Of a DNA stretch of 64,000 nucleotides, positions 63,576 through 64,000 are shown in pieces. Numbering within the stretch: position 1 is the stretch's first letter; every line of letters starts with the position of its first letter. The stretch is from Ceratopteris richardii. Lineage: Eukaryota; Streptophyta; Polypodiopsida; Polypodiales; Pteridaceae. A program made the translations under genes and the position numbers. A model generated the notes under the pieces. The model ran no database searches. It was not told the origin of the DNA and saw only the letters and a list, made by a program, of their open reading frames with translations. The stretch lies in assembly GCA_020310875.1 (NCBI GenBank), contig CM035427.1, positions 89,512,350 to 89,576,349 of the forward strand, in the 5' to 3' direction.

Positions 63576-64000
63576 GAAGGGAGTCAGAGAGAAGAGAAAG
63601 TACAAGCAGACAGAGCAGTCAACGACGATCTGGCAAGTAGCCCAATATTTTTTCAAGACATTTATGCACATAAGAGAGGTGGACACAAGGAGAAGGAGCA
63701 AGTAGGGACCTCCAAGAAATGTATATCAAAATGTTAGAAGAAATCCCTACAACAATAGTGATTTTCATCACTAAAAACCCTTGTAAATACCATTTCACAT
63801 TTTTGTAGCTCCATTTTGTGCAAGCCAAGGAGTCCTTGAGCTTGAGGAGCTTTAGAAGTATCTACCTGTCAGTTTTCACATTTTTTAGACTTCGTTTGAA
63901 CCTCCAAATAGGGTAGAGAACCTAATTTTTAACTAGGCCGGACACTAAGTCTGGACAAGGCCAAAACCTAGTCAAAAACTATAAATAGAGCTAGAGAGCT
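63538..64000 (+). repeat. A1 3' LTR (incomplete, runs off the window)
   Basis: Starts TGTTGGAACTGA after the polypurine tract. From 63753 it matches the 5' LTR with two substitutions in 242 bp. The first 215 bp (63538-63752) have no counterpart at the 5' end but correspond in position to 20002-20126 of the A2 LTR. Full length is estimated at ~705 bp. Confidence 0.9.

Larger units (their letters stand above)
49427..64000 (+). mobile_element. Family A copy A1: young giant Athila-like Ty3 element (3' LTR runs off window)
   Basis: Order: truncated 5' LTR (49427-49915), tRNA-Asp primer site, 1.7-kb leader with palindrome array, gag, PR1-RT-RNase H-two H2C2 modules-integrase core, TAG, integrase C-terminal domain, second protease-like domain, splice acceptor, post-pol gene, polypurine tract, 3' LTR from 63538. 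At least 14.6 kb, long for a Ty3 element. The 242 bp of LTR visible at both ends (from 49432 and 63759) differ at only two positions, so insertion is recent. Coding breaks are four TAG stops and one frameshift. Confidence 0.92.

Overview
The window reads as nuclear DNA of a land plant with a large, repeat-rich genome. I find no host gene, rRNA gene, intact tRNA gene or CRISPR array. Everything recognisable is transposable-element sequence: Ty3/gypsy and Ty1/copia LTR retrotransposons, small non-autonomous LTR elements, one hAT-like DNA element, and long trinucleotide arrays. The plant assignment rests on element type (Athila-like and chromovirus gypsy, plant-type copia, primer-binding sites for plant tRNA-Asp and initiator tRNA-Met) and on nesting style. 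I cannot name the species.

Layout. 1-3230: 3' part of a Ty3 element (family B) with a decayed post-pol ORF. 3231-8139: decayed copia 1. 8140-12690: copia 2, same strand, carrying an inverted internal segment. 12690-20617: 5'-truncated older copy of a large Ty3 family (A2), interrupted by an 830-bp TRIM. 20618-23384: 5'-truncated copia 3. 23385-27640: another family A fragment (A3), interrupted by a 2-kb non-coding LTR element. 27641-38245 (minus): copia 4, interrupted by complete copia 5 (28325-33788, 5-bp target duplication) and by a hAT-like element (36927-37853, 8-bp target duplication). 38245-40430 (minus): fourth family A fragment (A4). 41000-41593 (minus): copia 6 gag fragment. 42190-42905: family B tail. 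42938-44111 and 48353-49340: AGT/ACT arrays flanking a truncated minus-strand chromovirus (family C). 49427-64000: young, nearly complete family A element (A1), whose 3' LTR runs off the window.

The candidate new system is family A. It is Athila-like (tRNA-Asp primer site, long post-pol gene) but has features I do not associate with standard Ty3 elements: (1) a second aspartic-protease-like domain downstream of integrase; (2) a tandem duplication of the integrase H2C2 zinc module with all four ligands displaced by exactly 126 residues; (3) a post-pol gene of about 1,375 codons, seen in four copies here, built as globular domain, acidic stretch, Pro/Thr-rich linker, coiled coil, second globular domain, and running through the polypurine tract into the 3' LTR; (4) a well-placed splice donor and acceptor that would express that gene in frame; (5) a leader with about 17 copies of an 18-bp palindrome centred on TCGCGA; (6) a gag ORF with zinc knuckles but no visible capsid region. 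Family B carries a post-pol gene with the same domain order.

In-frame stops in these elements are mostly TAG and TGA at positions where a single C-to-T or G-to-A change from CAG, CGA or TGG explains them, the pattern expected of methylated plant transposons. One TAG, between integrase core and integrase C-terminal domain, is shared by two family A copies and may be ancestral.
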